Of a stretch of DNA of 64,000 nucleotides, positions 12,196 through 23,184 are shown piece after piece; the stretch's first letter is position 1, and each line of letters opens with the position of its first letter. Made by a program: the position numbers and the translations under genes. Source of the stretch: Membranipora membranacea (lineage: Eukaryota > Bryozoa > Gymnolaemata > Cheilostomatida > Membraniporidae); NCBI GenBank assembly GCA_914767715.1, contig OU612071.1:9467493-9531492 (forward strand). The letters are read 5' to 3'. The notes under the pieces are model-generated. The model was given only the letters and a program-made list of their open reading frames with translations, had not been told where the DNA came from and searched no databases.

Positions 12196-12415
12196 AGTAG
12201 GAGAGAAAAAATTTATCCTCCTCCCAGTTCAACATGCTTATACTACACTAACTTATCTATGTGTTACCCTAGAAACAAGTTAGTACAGATGTGAAATTTT
12301 ATTCTCTTTCTATTGGTTGAATCTATTTTAGCATAAGGTAACCCTAAATACAAGATTTCTAAAGTTAAACATTAGGGTATTTTCTGTTGAGTTTTCTCGT
12401 TGGCGACAGGGGGAA

Positions 12416-13265
12416 ACTCCTAAAATCTCGGCGCAAAATCTCGCCCATGACATGCAATTGAAACCCATATAATATTTCACACTGCTCTGATGGTCTAATT
12501 TAGCACAGGATACAAAGGTCCACACCAAGTTACACACCAACACTGTGGTTTGAAAGGAGGAGCACTAAATACATTAACACATGTTTAGCTTTGTCTGATT
12601 AAATAAGAATAACATGATGACTGAGTCAAGTGCAGGCTAAAGCGGTCCACACACCAGCTAGAAAACCTGAGCTAGTGAAAATAAAATAGAGCTTGAAATT
12701 CTAGCTTTGCTTATTAACTACTCATTTTTCACTGCAGACACAAAGCGTGTTTACAAGCTGCGATGTAATCATAAGGTTAGCTATTAGCCAATGATATTCC
12801 ATAAACAAAGCCTTTTAATGATACCCGTCATAAACGTCATGAAAAATACAACTGGAAACTGTTAATTAACCAATGACACTAATCTCTCGCTAGCCAAAGA
12901 TTGCCATAGTATAATCTGCTGCGAGAAGCGTTGTAGCGTGTAATTATAAGCCGCTTACTATAAAAGGGGCGGAACTTAGACCACTAAACAAACAGTTTTC
13001 CCTTGCGAAGCTGTAAATAATCGCACATGTGCAGTCCCTCTTACTCCTAAAATCTCGGCGAGAAATCTCGCCCATGACCTACAATTGAAACCCATCTAAT
13101 ATTTCATACTGCTCTGATGGTTTAATTTAGCCCAGGATACAAAGGTCCATATCAAGTTACACACCCACACTGTTGGTTGAAAGGAGGAGCACAAAATACA
13201 TTAACACATGTTTAGCGCTGTCTAATTAAATAAGAATAACATGATGACTCAGTCAAGTGCAGGCT
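12416..13265. repeat. direct repeat pair of about 223 bp around a promoter-like spacer
   Basis: ACTCCTAAAATCTCGGCG begins a block at 12416-12639 and again at 13043-13265; both end GTGCAGGCTA. Copy 2 of the segmental duplication has this block once (53226-53450), so the second copy and the 403-bp spacer were gained, or lost in copy 2. Confidence 0.75.
12788..12965 (+). promoter_or_regulatory. promoter-like: two CCAAT boxes and a TATA box
   Basis: CCAAT at 12788-12792 and 12870-12874 precede TATAAAAGGGGCGG at 12959. Spacing and order are those of a polymerase II core promoter reading rightward. No downstream coding exon follows within 500 bases. It may be the U3 part of an unrecognised LTR. 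Confidence 0.4.
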
Positions 13266-13529
13266 AGCGGGTATGTCTTTAGTAGCTAAATAATAACATT
13301 GCGTGAGGATTTGGTTATAGAACTCAAAACTTGGAATGAATTGCTAACCTTTAGGCAAGATGTAGTGAGAACAATGAGGGAACGAAAACTGACCTCTGCC
13401 GAGCGCCAGTAAGAACATGTTTTTTTAAAGGAAATTTTAGCTTTCATGCATGAGACCCTTCCGAAGAGATAATTTCTATTGAGATTTTGTTATGACTAAT
13501 GCCACTCTTTATCACTGTAGGACAGACAA

Positions 13530-14265
13530 ATGATCAAATAATGATGTATAATGAAAGACTTACTGGAAACAAGCCCACCATGGAAACAAGGCGGGCCGAA
13601 CGTGATTTAGATATGTATATGCGTATGATTTCAGATCAAGCAGCTGTCGACAAAGACAAATTTACTCCCCACCAAGGCGAACAGCATGAGACAAGACACG
13701 GAGCCACTAAGGGTGTCTTCTTTCCAAAATAGGGTTTTCAGGCTACCTGATGTATTTTAAACCTCTGAATAACTGCGTTTACACTACCGACTAGCAAACA
13801 AAACTATCCCGGCTGACCTGCCCCACTATTGTCACTCATTTATTATTCATTACTGTTCCATAATAATGCATAACTTAACAAACCCTGATGCGTTGGCGCA
13901 AACACACTTAACTGTAAATTTAACTACGATCTACTGAGTTCATGTTTGTCATTACTAACAGTCTTGCTTATCGTCTAACAACATAACAACTCAAAGGTTC
14001 TGGTTGCCCGAACCAATCCTTGGTAACAGCTCCCCCGATAACACTTGCCTTGCCTTTAGTAAGTCGTGGTAGTCAGCTCGCTACAACCTGCTCATCACCG
14101 CTTACTAACCCTTGTAACATTATACGTTTTGCGTAACATGACTGTACCATATATGATACTAGTATCGCTGCTGTGGAGCCTAGACGCATATCACAATCAA
14201 GAAGTGCCCGCCGCCCACCAGTGATTAATGAACGCAAAAACGAAAACAACTTTTTAACCATAGGA
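13530..14265. other. copy 1-specific segment, origin unknown
   Basis: About 735 bases absent from copy 2, where the flanks join at about 53715. A plus-strand frame ends at 13732 with ETRRAERDLDMYMRMISDQ, which looks like a protein fragment, but I cannot place it. No inverted or direct terminal repeats were found. Confidence 0.45.
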
Positions 14266-14298
14266 CCAGGGAGAGATAACCTTATGGCACAGACCTAC

Positions 14299-14443
14299 CT
14301 TGTCTCCGCATGGCCGGGACAGCATACACATGATCGCCTCCATCTGTTTCCTGTTTACGTGATACTGACTGACCTCTATTGGTTTGTTCATCATTGTCAT
14401 CTAAGGACTCTGAGTAAGCAACGTTATTGTATCTGTGAGCCAT
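14299..14443 (-). CDS. Receptor gene C, first coding exon (cytoplasmic tail)
   Basis: Minus strand: ATG at 14443, 48 codons plus one base to a GTAGGT donor (phase 1). The peptide starts MAHRYNNVAYSESLDDND and ends DHVYAVPAMRRQ. It is the paralogue of the gene B exon at 53743-53908. Seven codons present in gene B (around ERIYESV) are absent here, an in-frame loss. Upstream, the frame runs into TAA just before the ATG, which supports this Met as the start. The remaining exons would lie to the left; none was recognised before the window edge. The tail keeps AYSESL and VYAVP tyrosines. A lone exon copy is possible. Confidence 0.6.
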
Positions 14444-14714
14444 GTGACAACCATGGGGGTGTACAGGGTTATCCTATTAGATAGAACAATAAATATATAA
14501 GTAACAACTTGTAACCACCCTAAACGGTATAATAACCTTACTATGCAAACCATCCGTCCACCGAAATACCACCAAATACAAACATATTTGCTTAACAAAA
14601 AGTATATATTACTATGATTTGAAGGCAAAAACTGGTTATTGCATATTTCACTGGCTTAAACAGTTGCCTGTCTGTGGAGAAAATTCAATTGTGTTGATTG
14701 AAGTAGAAATGAAT

Positions 14715-14958
14715 ATCTAGCTGGTCGTGATATCTGACTGCTCGTCCTTTGCTCCGAATTATTTATGTGCATATTTCTTTTATCAGCCTAAACTTGACTT
14801 TATCATCCCAAAATGTTCTTATCTAGATTTAACAATGAAAATCTAGCTGGTCGTAATATCTGACTGCTCGTCCTTTGCTCCAAATAATTTATGTGCATAT
14901 ATCAGCCTAAACTTGACTTTATCATGCCAAAATGTTCTTATCTAGATTTAACTATGAA
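14715..14958. repeat. 126-bp tandem duplication
   Basis: ATCTAGCTGGTCGTGATATC starts at 14715 and again, with one change, at 14841. The second unit is slightly shorter. Copy 2 has the unit once at about 54182. Confidence 0.75.
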
Positions 14959-15200
14959 AAGTGTAAATAAAACACATCCAATGGGAGACCAGCACTGTAC
15001 TGAATACGCACTGGTGATGAAATATTTATACGACTTTGTGGACATTTTGAGTCATGAAACAAATAAATGCTAGGAGATAAATGTTGATAAAGGAGAAGCA
15101 GTGGCAGAGGTTTGATTGATGATTGGTTGGTAAGGTTTGCATGATTTCCAGATTTTCAAAATAACTCTTCGATAGCTGGTTGCTTAATACCCTGGGAATC

Positions 15201-16008
15201 ATGGTCTCATCTGCATACTAGGTGGTGTTGGATATTGATGTGTGCTTTCGGAGCGATCAAGAGCCACTAGGTCCGCTGTGGGCAACAAAATATATTGAGC
15301 CAAAATATACCTCACAATCCGTTGCTTGAAGGATATGTGGTGGCTTTTGGATTGGAGCCTGCTCAAAATTTAACCCTTTACATAAATATGTTGCCCATCC
15401 ATGTGTAGGCCATCAAAACAAAGGCAGAGCTCCTGCACATGAAACGTTTATATATGCAAAACACTCAGTTGATCACAGTCAATTAGGGTGAATGTTAGGC
15501 TAAGAAGTTGTCTTCTCCTATTGTTGAACTTGGGTGGGTTATTTACAAAACAGAGTTATCACCCGATGTGTTTTATTCATTGTGACGGTAACAAGCCATT
15601 AAATGGGAGCCTGTCTCAAGCTGATCCTAAAAGACCTGTTAGATGCATGGGAATTTTTTTGTCTGTTGATCATCACAACCGGACACCGGACAAAAATCTG
15701 TTACATATGTTAGAATTCAGAAGCACAAAAGCTATCTCTCCCCCAAGGTACTCTCTACTAAGCTTTGTTGGGGAACTTCCCAAACCAAAAACGTAACTGC
15801 ATGACATGGCTACTCTTGTCTTGTCTTGTCTTTGAGAAGGGGTTGGCCGAGGTAAGTTGGATCAACCTGGGTTCAGGTCTCAGGGACCCATAGAACTCAA
15901 GCCTTCCATAAAACAAAGTTCAATCTAGCATCGTTGTTCCAAACGCCCCGAAATTCGAATTAATCGGAGCAAGTCTGAAACTGTGATCCACGTTGGCTTA
16001 GCTGCCCC
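15201..16008. other. no gene recognised
   Basis: A plus-strand open frame from 15488 to 15796 starts with a hydrophobic run but has no domain and no splice support. A short (CTTGT) repeat lies at about 15812-15832. The stretch 15470-15540 resembles 46260-46320, another fragment of duplicated sequence. Confidence 0.35.
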
Positions 16009-16775
16009 CTATAGGAGGGATTGACCAAAGGTTTGCTGCGTCGCTTGTTTGTAGAATCGATACGAGGTTACAAAGTGAAGGACTCTGTTTTTGTCTTGAC
16101 CACATTTTGGGCAGTCTATTTCATCTGTTAGCTTGAGTTTTTGCAGATGTGCCTTGAATGGCCTGTGAACAGTTACAACTGATATGAGGTAATTGATCTC
16201 TGAGCCCCCAAAGCAGAGGAGCCCAGTTTCAACTCTAAGATTCAGTTCACACATGAATGATTCAATATGATTACCACGTTTACAAATTTTCCAATAAATA
16301 ATTTTCTAATCCATCACCCACTCTTTGATTCCCTGCTTTATAACTGATTGGGTTATAGGGGGTGTTGGTTCTGGGCCACAAGCCAGCATTTCCATAGATG
16401 CCAATGTGTCCTGGTACCCAAATGGCCTTGATTTTATTTCCATGTCCAAGTAATTGTAGCTTGTTTCGGCATTCATTTTTGAAGTGTTTTTTTGACTGAT
16501 TTAAGCGCATGCATTGCCGCCTGGCTATCAATTTAGATGACAATATTCAGCCCTTCTATAAATGGAACAGTTTTGAGAGCATTTGAGACAGCAGTAATTT
16601 CAGCTTGGAACACTGTTACTGTGTTTCCAAGGCATCGAAACTCTTCTATATCTCGTACAAAAGGAGGATTATTTTTACTAGTAATGTATACACCTGATCC
16701 AACACGGAGATCATTTTGTGAACCATATGTATTAACTTTGATGCCGTAATCAGTTTTAACATCCGTTCTATCCAC
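16009..16775 (-). pseudogene. LINE remnant: RNase H and C-terminal Cys/His segment
   Basis: Reading 16775 to 16009 there are three overlapping frames. VGSGVYI and TVFQAEITAVSNAL are RNase H strands and helix; SSKLIARRQ, then IKAIWVPGHIGIYGN, is the end of the same domain; LKLTDEIDCPKCGQDKNRVLHFV is the Cys-rich segment found behind RNase H in R1/I/Jockey-type retrotransposons. Frame changes lie near 16530 and 16270. RT and endonuclease are missing, so this is a 5'-truncated, decayed insertion. Confidence 0.75.
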
Positions 16776-17344
16776 CGCTCACGCTCTGGCACCTCAAATT
16801 TCACATGAGTCATACCAAACACCAGAGTGCAAGGGATAGAGTCAGAAAGCGTCAAGGATGGTGAGCAAATGTAAGTTAGTAAGTAAAAAATCCATAACCC
16901 ATAACATCCGGTATAGCCATACTCTGACTGAATCAGATATAACACACTCAGTGCTTATAAACATCCCCGCTGCAAGATGGCCAGCCAAAAAACACTTGTT
17001 GACAGATTACTCTGGATTCAACCATCGATTGGGTGAATCATGCTCCTACTTAAACAGAACAATGGGTACTTCTTTAGCTTCAGTGCCAGCGCAAAATTAA
17101 CTCTGAAATCAACCATGTTTAACCCTTAAAGTAACAGCCACTAACGCTCCCAAAATGACTCTTAAAAAAGGTCAAATATCGTTGAACTTTACTCACATGT
17201 TTTTCTCTGTGTACTCTTGTCAAACTCAGACACTCGTCAAGATGGGTCAGTACATACAAAACGAAAAAAAACATTTATATATATAAACTGAGTAACAATA
17301 TTGGGCATGCTTACTAACGCCATCAACCCATTCTTCTTATTCGG

Positions 17345-17435
17345 ATGCTGAGATGGCCCAATCGGTTACCGCGCTTGCTGTTCACCGCCAGGCGATTGGT
17401 GATGCAGGAGTTATTGCTTCGAATTTAGTCTAGGT
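17345..17435 (+). repeat. tRNA-like sequence (tRNA-Asn-like), SINE head or pseudogene
   Basis: GATGGCCCAATCGGTTACCG resembles the D arm (A box) of tRNA-Asn. The sequence CTGTTCACC follows at the anticodon position (GTT), and GCTTCGAATTT is a B-box-like block. A 12-base excess before the B box and a poor acceptor stem exclude a working tRNA. Confidence 0.5.
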
Positions 17436-17750
17436 AGTCTTGGAGTCTTCAGGTTAGCCACCAAAATTTTTGTTAGCTCTTGGGGCGAATTTATGTAATG
17501 ATTTATGTAACGAGGCTCAGGCTGCTACTTATTGAACATGTCCTCCTTTAAATGGTTGACTTATTATGATGTGACCTATTCAGTAGAACTGACAGTCTAG
17601 CTTTGAAGGCTGTCGTACTTGCTTCCATTTGCTGTATTCACATAATTTAAGTTGGAGCACATCTGTGACAAGAAAGGAGCAACAATAGTATACTATATAG
17701 TAAATTCTACATCTCATCTCAGAAAATAATCATTTTCTTTTTCTTTTCAG

Positions 17751-17932
17751 GTAATTTGGACGATGCAAGAAAACCATCGCGGTCCGCTAAGTATTGTAAC
17801 TTAGCTGCTCTTGTCAGCGGAGTCGTGTTATTAGTGACCAACGTTATCATGGTACCTACCTTTGCCGGATGTTTGACCTCATTATTTTATGGCCCAGAGG
17901 CTGATGTCAAAGAATACTGTCAGCATAAATGA
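17751..17932 (+). CDS. CD225/dispanin-like last exon (putative)
   Basis: TTCTTTTCAG precedes a 182-bp open segment entered in phase 1 and ended by TGA at 17930. The peptide starts NLDDARKPSRSAKYCNLAAL and goes straight into a hydrophobic helix (about residues 17-38), then a short tail with ADVKEYCQHK. The block D-x-x-x-A-x-x-x-S-x-x-A-K-x-x-N before a membrane helix is the second half of the CD225 domain (IFITM, proline-rich transmembrane proteins), whose genes carry an intron near this point. Those proteins sit in endosomal or plasma membranes. The first half-domain exon was not found upstream; a LINE remnant and a tRNA-like insert lie there. Alternative: a single-helix exon of another gene. 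Confidence 0.42.
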
Positions 17933-18210
17933 CAATTAAAGACGATGATTATAAAACAAACATAACATAAATATAACACAAACATACATTCTGTGTGGAA
18001 GTTGTCGAAATAAACATATCAGACTTCAGGTGTGCCTCCCTCAGCAAGACAGTAACATTGACAAGAGAGAGGTCATATCCTCATCAAAGACATCAGATCT
18101 ACAATCCCTGCTTCTGACCCAGCTCCATGGGGAAGCTTTCTGATGTTCAAGCCCAGTATTAGGTTGGGAATTCTGCTCTCAGGCGTAAAATCACTGACCA
18201 AGGCAAATAA

Positions 18211-18315
18211 ATGAGACAGGAACTGGGAGATCTTCGAGTGAGTGTCAGCAAAGAGCTAAGCGTAATCGATCAGCAAATTGACAGAATGAACAAGACAATC
18301 TCATCGCTTAACTGA
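18211..18315 (+). other. possible stalk exon of a type II lectin
   Basis: An open segment with heptad spacing (KELSVIDQQIDRMNKTISSL) stops at TGA shortly before a GTATGT donor at 18326. It lies 340 bp before the lectin domain exon and would suit a coiled stalk, but the in-frame stop and unclear acceptor leave it unproven. Confidence 0.25.
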
Positions 18316-18657
18316 AATCTTGCTGGTATGTGGGGTGAGCATATATTGCTCTTACTTTTCAACTGAATTAATCTTTTTTGGCGGTCAAGATACAACAATA
18401 CGTTAACAATATTAAGATCAATCTGATTTTTACCTGTCATGAGATTTTGTTCTTTGAGTGACGCACATAGGCTTGAAGTTTAGCAGTGTTTGGATTTTAG
18501 TACATCACTCCACCAAACTGTGATTGTGTGAGAAAGAATAATCATGCAATGCGCTTTTGATACCCGTTATTATATTATAAAGTCTTTGACAGATATTCTA
18601 ATGATGTAAGTTGATGTACAGCATCTGTTGAATTCCTTGTTTCTCTTCATTATCAAG

Positions 18658-18837
18658 ACGTCTCCTGTGCTAGTGGATATAAACTCAACCCGTACAGAGG
18701 GACTTGCGTCCGGTTTGTCAGAACTTCGCTGACATGGTTTGATGCTCGAGCAACTTGTGAGAAAGCTGGTGAATTCCTGGCATCGTTTGATACTGTGGAG
18801 TCTGCAGCCTGGTACAGACACCAACAACTAACTGCAG
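18658..18837 (+). CDS. C-type lectin domain, first exon
   Basis: After acceptor TTATCAAG at 18657 the exon is open for 180 bp and ends at a GTAACA donor in phase 1. It reads SCASGYKLNPYRGTCVRF, then LTWFDARATCEKAGEFLA and ends WYRHQQLTA. This is the N-terminal half of a C-type lectin domain: the first disulphide pair, the W-x-x-A-x-x-x-C helix and the G-x-x-LA strand. It pairs in phase with the exon at 19743. Upstream exons (signal or membrane anchor) are not certain. Confidence 0.85.
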
Positions 18838-19097
18838 GTAACACTCAAATATCAGAGAGCGGTAGAAGGTTTGTAAAGCGAAACTTTCTGTTATAATCGA
18901 AGTTGTCCCCTCTAACAGTTTTATGCTTGCAAACTAGACAATCAAACCAAGAAACTTGAAATAAATACCATCCCTATGAAGGAAAAATTTATCCTTCTCT
19001 GTCTCTGCTTCAAACACAGACAAGACCATTCATTTAGATGCATGAGGTCTTGAGTTCCCGCCATTTAGTAAAAATGACTCACTGATAAATGCCTGTA

Positions 19098-19712
19098 CAT
19101 CACCACCTTATATCACCCCTTGAAGGTTGAGCAGACAGCTCATGGATACATTTTACTAGCGCCGGGTTGACTCTTAAGCTAAAATAGTTATCAAGTTCTC
19201 CTGTTAATTTCTCTTCTGTGCATCACCACCTTATATCACCCCTTGAAGGTTGAGCAGGCAGCTCATGGATACATTTTACTAGCGCCGGGTTGACGCTTAA
19301 GCTAAAATAGTTATCAAGTTCTCCTGTTAATTTCTCTTCTGTGCATCACCACCTTATATCACCCCTTGAAGGTTGAGCAGGCAGCTCATGGATACATTTT
19401 ACTAGCGCCGGGTTGACTCTTAAGCTAACATAGTTATCAAGTTCTCATGTTAATTTCTCTTCTGTGCATCACCATCTTATATCACCCCTTTAAGGTTGAG
19501 CAGGCAGCTCATGGATACATTTTACTAGCGCCGGGTTGACTCTTAAGCTAACATAGTTATCAAGTTCTCCTGTTAATTTCTCTTCTGTGCATCACCACCT
19601 TATATCACCCCTTGAAGGTTGAGCAGGTAGCTCATGGATACATTTTACTAGCGCCGGATTGACTCTTTAGCTAATATAGTTATCAAGTTCTCCTGTTAAT
19701 GTCTCTTCTGTG
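19098..19712 (+). repeat. 123-bp minisatellite, five units, in the lectin intron
   Basis: CATCACCACCTTATATCACC starts units at 19098, 19221, 19344, 19467 and 19590, with a degenerate start at 19713. Spacing is exactly 123 bp each time, and units differ by only a few bases. The array fills most of the intron between the two lectin exons. Confidence 0.95.
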
Positions 19713-19742
19713 CATTATCACTTGATACTTGCCTTTTTGTAG

Positions 19743-19972
19743 GTTGGGCAGGCAGCGCATGGATAGCAGGACGCAGACTGGCTAACAGCAATGAGTACAG
19801 ATGGTATGGAATCAATACAGGTCCTGTGTCAATCGCTTATTGGGGTGAAGGTGATCCAAATGGTGATGGTCTATGTATAGGAACATTTGAGCCTCTGCAT
19901 TATCACTGGGATGATTGTCCCTGCTCTCATAAAAGATATTTCCTCTGTGAGCAAAATTTTGTCGAGAGCTAG
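19743..19972 (+). CDS. C-type lectin domain, last exon
   Basis: Acceptor TTTTTGTAG at 19742, entered in phase 1, stop TAG at 19970. The exon encodes 76 residues with the second half of the domain: AWIAGRRL, EYRWYGIN, YWGEGDPNGDGLCIG, HWDDCPCSHKRYFLCE. GDPN takes the place of the EPN/QPD sugar-specificity motif and WDD that of the WND calcium motif, so calcium-dependent sugar binding is plausible (mannose-type by the Glu/Asp-Pro-Asn rule). The protein ends seven residues after the domain, as in many type II or secreted lectins. It lies between two receptor genes read from the other strand. Confidence 0.88.
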
Positions 19973-20193
19973 AATAGTGTAATAATATAATGCACTCAAA
20001 ATTATAGCAAATAAAAATCATCGCAACATAAATGAACCTTACTGATTAATCTGATACAGATGTCTTAACCGAGGTCAGGGTTGTCTAGCAGGATCATGTG
20101 ATGTAGTTCAACCATTGGGGGCTTGAGATGGAGACACATAAAGTTAACTCCGTCTCCTCTTGCTATGATCACTATCCATCCATCTATCCATCG

Positions 20194-20334
20194 CTTACTG
20201 GGGTGACGGTGAACTAAACAACAGTGATGGCCTGTGTATTGGAACATTGGAGCCCACACATTATTACTAGGATGATTACCAATGCAGTCACAAGAGATTC
20301 TTCAGCTGTGAACAGAATTCTGTTTATAGCAAAA
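20194..20334 (+). pseudogene. decayed copy of the last lectin exon
   Basis: Reads AYWGDGELNNSDGLCIG, LEPTHYY, a TAG stop, then DDYQCSHKRFFSCEQNS. It is clearly derived from the exon at 19743. The stop falls where the WDD Trp should be, and the PN motif is lost. The 5' half of the exon is missing. A partial tandem duplication. Confidence 0.75.
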
Positions 20335-21073
20335 GATATTTGGTTTTTAAAATGTTATGGAAAAAAAACCATCGCAACGTAAACAAAACTTTCTGATCAA
20401 ACTGATTTCTGATTTGGCCTGTAGGATCATGCATGCTTGTTTTGTAGTTCTGTTCCTGGGGGTTAAGGGTTAAGAGGAAGGCACATAATGGTCCTGGGAA
20501 TTAATAAGGACAATTTTAAATTCTACTATTCATTGTCTCATCAAGTAGTTGAGAAAGTTTCATATTGATATTCATTTGGTATCAAGATTGTCAGTCAACG
20601 TTTAACTCCAGTGACAGGTATTCAATTGGATGGTTACAAGGAAATAATACATAAACACAAAGAACACACAATGAAATTTTCCTATGCTGCGAAAATTCCA
20701 CACATCAGGGCTCCCGCATCACACTTATAACTTTTGGCACTGGGTCCTCTCTTCATGCTAACACCGTATTCACTCACCATACCACGATCAACATCCTGCC
20801 CTGCAGCAATTGATGATTCATTAGTTTCGTTCTGAGGGAGGTTCTCCAAACTTGCCAAAATAACTGTCTGATCACTCCTCACTCATTGATTGGCATATGT
20901 ACATTGCTGTGTGAGGGATGTAAGGAACAGATCCACCGCAAAGCGAAGACCGAGGAAAAATATTCTTGAGCAACGATTTTTTTTATACAGACTCCCTCAT
21001 TATATATTTATAATTGAAAATCACCCTGGGCTGTTGTTCCCAGCAATCTGTTTTATGGCTTCTTGGCCCTTCT
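20335..21073. other. no gene recognised
   Basis: AT-rich intergenic sequence. Open frames on both strands are short and carry no motif. Confidence 0.4.
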
Positions 21074-21391
21074 GGATACTGATACTGATATTGAAGCGGG
21101 AAAAGTTATTCTCTCTTGGGTAATAAGACCCATAGTACTTGTGCCGCATCTTGCGCCCACTGGATATCCGGCTACCCTTTTTATCGAAGAGCTGCAGAGG
21201 GGGTTCTTTCTAATGTGTTGTGGGTGTGCAGACACACAGTGGACCTCCGGTATTTATAGTCCAGTTCGCAAGGACTTGGCTGGATGAATTGTGTGCCAGT
21301 TCCAAATCAGAAATAACTGCAGGCGCCGGGAATCGATCCTGGACCTCAAAGATCCAAAGCCCGCACCCTTAACCATTAGACCAGTCCTGAA
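21074..21391 (-). mobile_element. tRNA-derived SINE
   Basis: Read on the minus strand from 21391: TGGTCTAATGGTTAAGGG (A box), CTTTGGATC at the anticodon position (TTG, tRNA-Gln-like), GGATCGATTCCCGG (B box at about 21331-21341). A body of some 220 bp without coding follows, and a short tail made of repeated ATCAGT at 21074-21091. Polymerase III promoter, body and simple tail are the usual SINE parts. No other copy was found in the window. Confidence 0.7.
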
Positions 21392-21894
21392 TTCTCGCCT
21401 TCCATACCTGCATGACCCTTTGCTCCCTCTGACCTCTGACCCTTTGCTGTCATGTGACCTGAGCTGACTCCGACCACCTTTCTCTCCGCCCAGATAGATT
21501 TCCTGTCTCCTTCCTCCAACTGGACTTTTCTCTGCCACTGTAGCCTAAGCACATGTTCACCTTTGACCTAGCCAAACCACAGTCTCCTTACAAACTTATT
21601 ACTGTCGCCTCTTTTCTCTGAAGTTGCGACAACTTAAGCGACTCCTTCCCCTTATTGATATCCAGCTAGGCCACTTCCTGATTGACATTAATCACCTTTC
21701 ACTCAACTCACACTCATATTGCCTATAAAGGCAATATGAGGGGTAGGAGTTTCAGAGACTTTTTGATATCGTTAGAAAGCTGAAAATAGCTTAATTTGCA
21801 TGACAAAAAAAATGAAATTTTATGAAAATATTACATGATTACCGAATATCCTTCATCATGATCATTCTCTGAAGCGGAACCAGTAAATTTCCTG

Positions 21895-21968
21895 TTACCC
21901 CTGCCACCCTTGCCACCCCTACCACCCCTGCACCCGCCATATCTGCCACCCCTGCCACATCTACCCCT
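21895..21968 (+). repeat. 9-bp repeat tract (CCCCTGCCA variants)
   Basis: Seven or eight imperfect 9-mers of the type CCCCTGCCA/CCCTTGCCA. C-rich on the plus strand and unlike its AT-rich surroundings. Confidence 0.8.
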
Positions 21969-22382
21969 GGATTATCATGCATCACATCTGTTCCATTCAG
22001 CCCTGAAAACCGAGTTTTATGCTGCTGCCAGGAGAGACAATCCTACTTGAAAAAAAAATTATTTTCAAATAATTTCCAAAATAACTACAGGTCTTTCATC
22101 CCGACATTTCTTCCATATAAGCTTTTACTTTGGCATGTACTGGGTTGAAAAATTGAAAGCAGCAGACATATCATTGTTAACCTGATGTAAGTAAAACATC
22201 ATTTGATTCCCTATACAATAACTAGATATATGACACATGTATGCAAAGCTTCAGACGGTAATACCGCACACAAACTTTTATCACGTATCCAATTTGCCAG
22301 TTTTGGAGTTGCTCCCCCATCATCAGCGGCACACGAAGGCAGACCTGGTGAGATTCAACCCCATTATGATTAGTAGTAGAAT

Positions 22383-22599
22383 ATTAGAATGGTGGCTGAG
22401 ATGAGAATACAGGGAAAGAGAAAGAGAGGGAGGCCAAAGAAAAGGTGGATGGATACAGTGAAGGATGACATGCTTAGATAGGGCCTCTCAGATGAAGATG
22501 TTGATGAAAGAATCAGATGGCATTCTCTGATAGAACTTGGTGCCCTGCAGGGCCGCCACCCATCTTGGAACATGGCGGACTAGATGAGAAAGGTGAGAA
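22383..22599 (+). mobile_element. 217-bp 5'-truncated LINE insertion with 17-bp target duplication
   Basis: The insert ends a LINE open frame: KRKRGRPKKRWMDTVKDD, one stop, then SDEDVDERIRWHSLIELG and ALQGRHPSWNMAD before TAG. It is flanked by identical 17-mers ATGATTAGTAGTAGAAT at 22366-22382 and 22600-22616. That is the mark of target-primed integration with strong 5' truncation. No poly-A tail. Confidence 0.8.
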
Positions 22600-22943
22600 A
22601 TGATTAGTAGTAGAATTAGTCTCTTCCCTCTGATGATGGGCAGATATTTAAAAAGGTATGGATGGATTGATATATTACAATCACTGACAAAAAGCTGTGA
22701 AAAATCAGGTCTCTGTGGTAAAAGTTAAAAAGAATATTGTTTAGTGTGAGAATCAGTCTCAGCCCCAGGCACCTGTTTTACTAAATGGTGCAATAAGGTC
22801 CTGAAGGGCATTTATTTAGGAACCCATTTGTAAAGTGGTCTTCATCGTGTATGTATCTGAGTGCGAGTGTCTTAGTTTGGGTGGTCATCCGAGCATCAAT
22901 ATCAGGGTGCTTGATGCCTAGCTTGATGACGTAGCTAGCCATC

Positions 22944-23184
22944 ACAGGTCTGTAGTTTATAAAAATTGGTAGGGGAAGCAAAAGTTTGTGGCGAGTTGGA
23001 AGCATCACAAGGAGGGGACCTGTAAGCTCCTCCCCAAGTAAATTAAGGCATATAATGACCAAATGGAAATTCCAGAGAAGCTGATTCTGAGACAGATTTA
23101 TTCAATGATAGTGTTTTTAGGACACTGTATTTAGCTTTCTAGGGGAGGCAGTGCCTCCCTGCCTCCCCTGTTACTACGGGCCTG
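22944..23184. mobile_element. MITE-like repeat, copy a
   Basis: Shares with 23483-23687 the blocks TAGGGGAAGCAAAAG near the left end and CTGCCTCCCCTG...CTACGGGCCTG at the right. The ends are roughly inverted (GGGCGTAG/CTACGGGCC). No coding. Confidence 0.5.

Larger units (their letters stand above)
6217..15200. repeat. segmental duplication, copy 1 (paralogue of 45457-54560)
   Basis: Long stretches match 45.5-54.6 kb in the same orientation and order: 6217/45457, 8400/49745, 8808/49915, 10585/50545, 11481/51975, 12106/52597, 13300/53480, 14268/53720, 14700/54190. Substitutions and small indels are frequent, so the duplication is not recent. Copy 1 keeps 9450-10575, which copy 2 has lost. It carries its own insertions at 11008-11475 and about 13530-14265, plus internal duplications (6630-7200 against 7240-8400; 12416-12639 against 13043-13265). 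The block holds the MASKF gene exons and the first exon of receptor gene C. Confidence 0.9.

Noticed and set aside
15488-15796. Small secreted protein with hydrophobic N-terminus
   Set aside because: No cleavage-site context, splice or domain support; part of the start matches decayed repeat sequence at 46.3 kb.
21317-21391. Functional tRNA-Gln gene
   Set aside because: Poor anticodon and acceptor stems, body and repeated tail follow: SINE structure.
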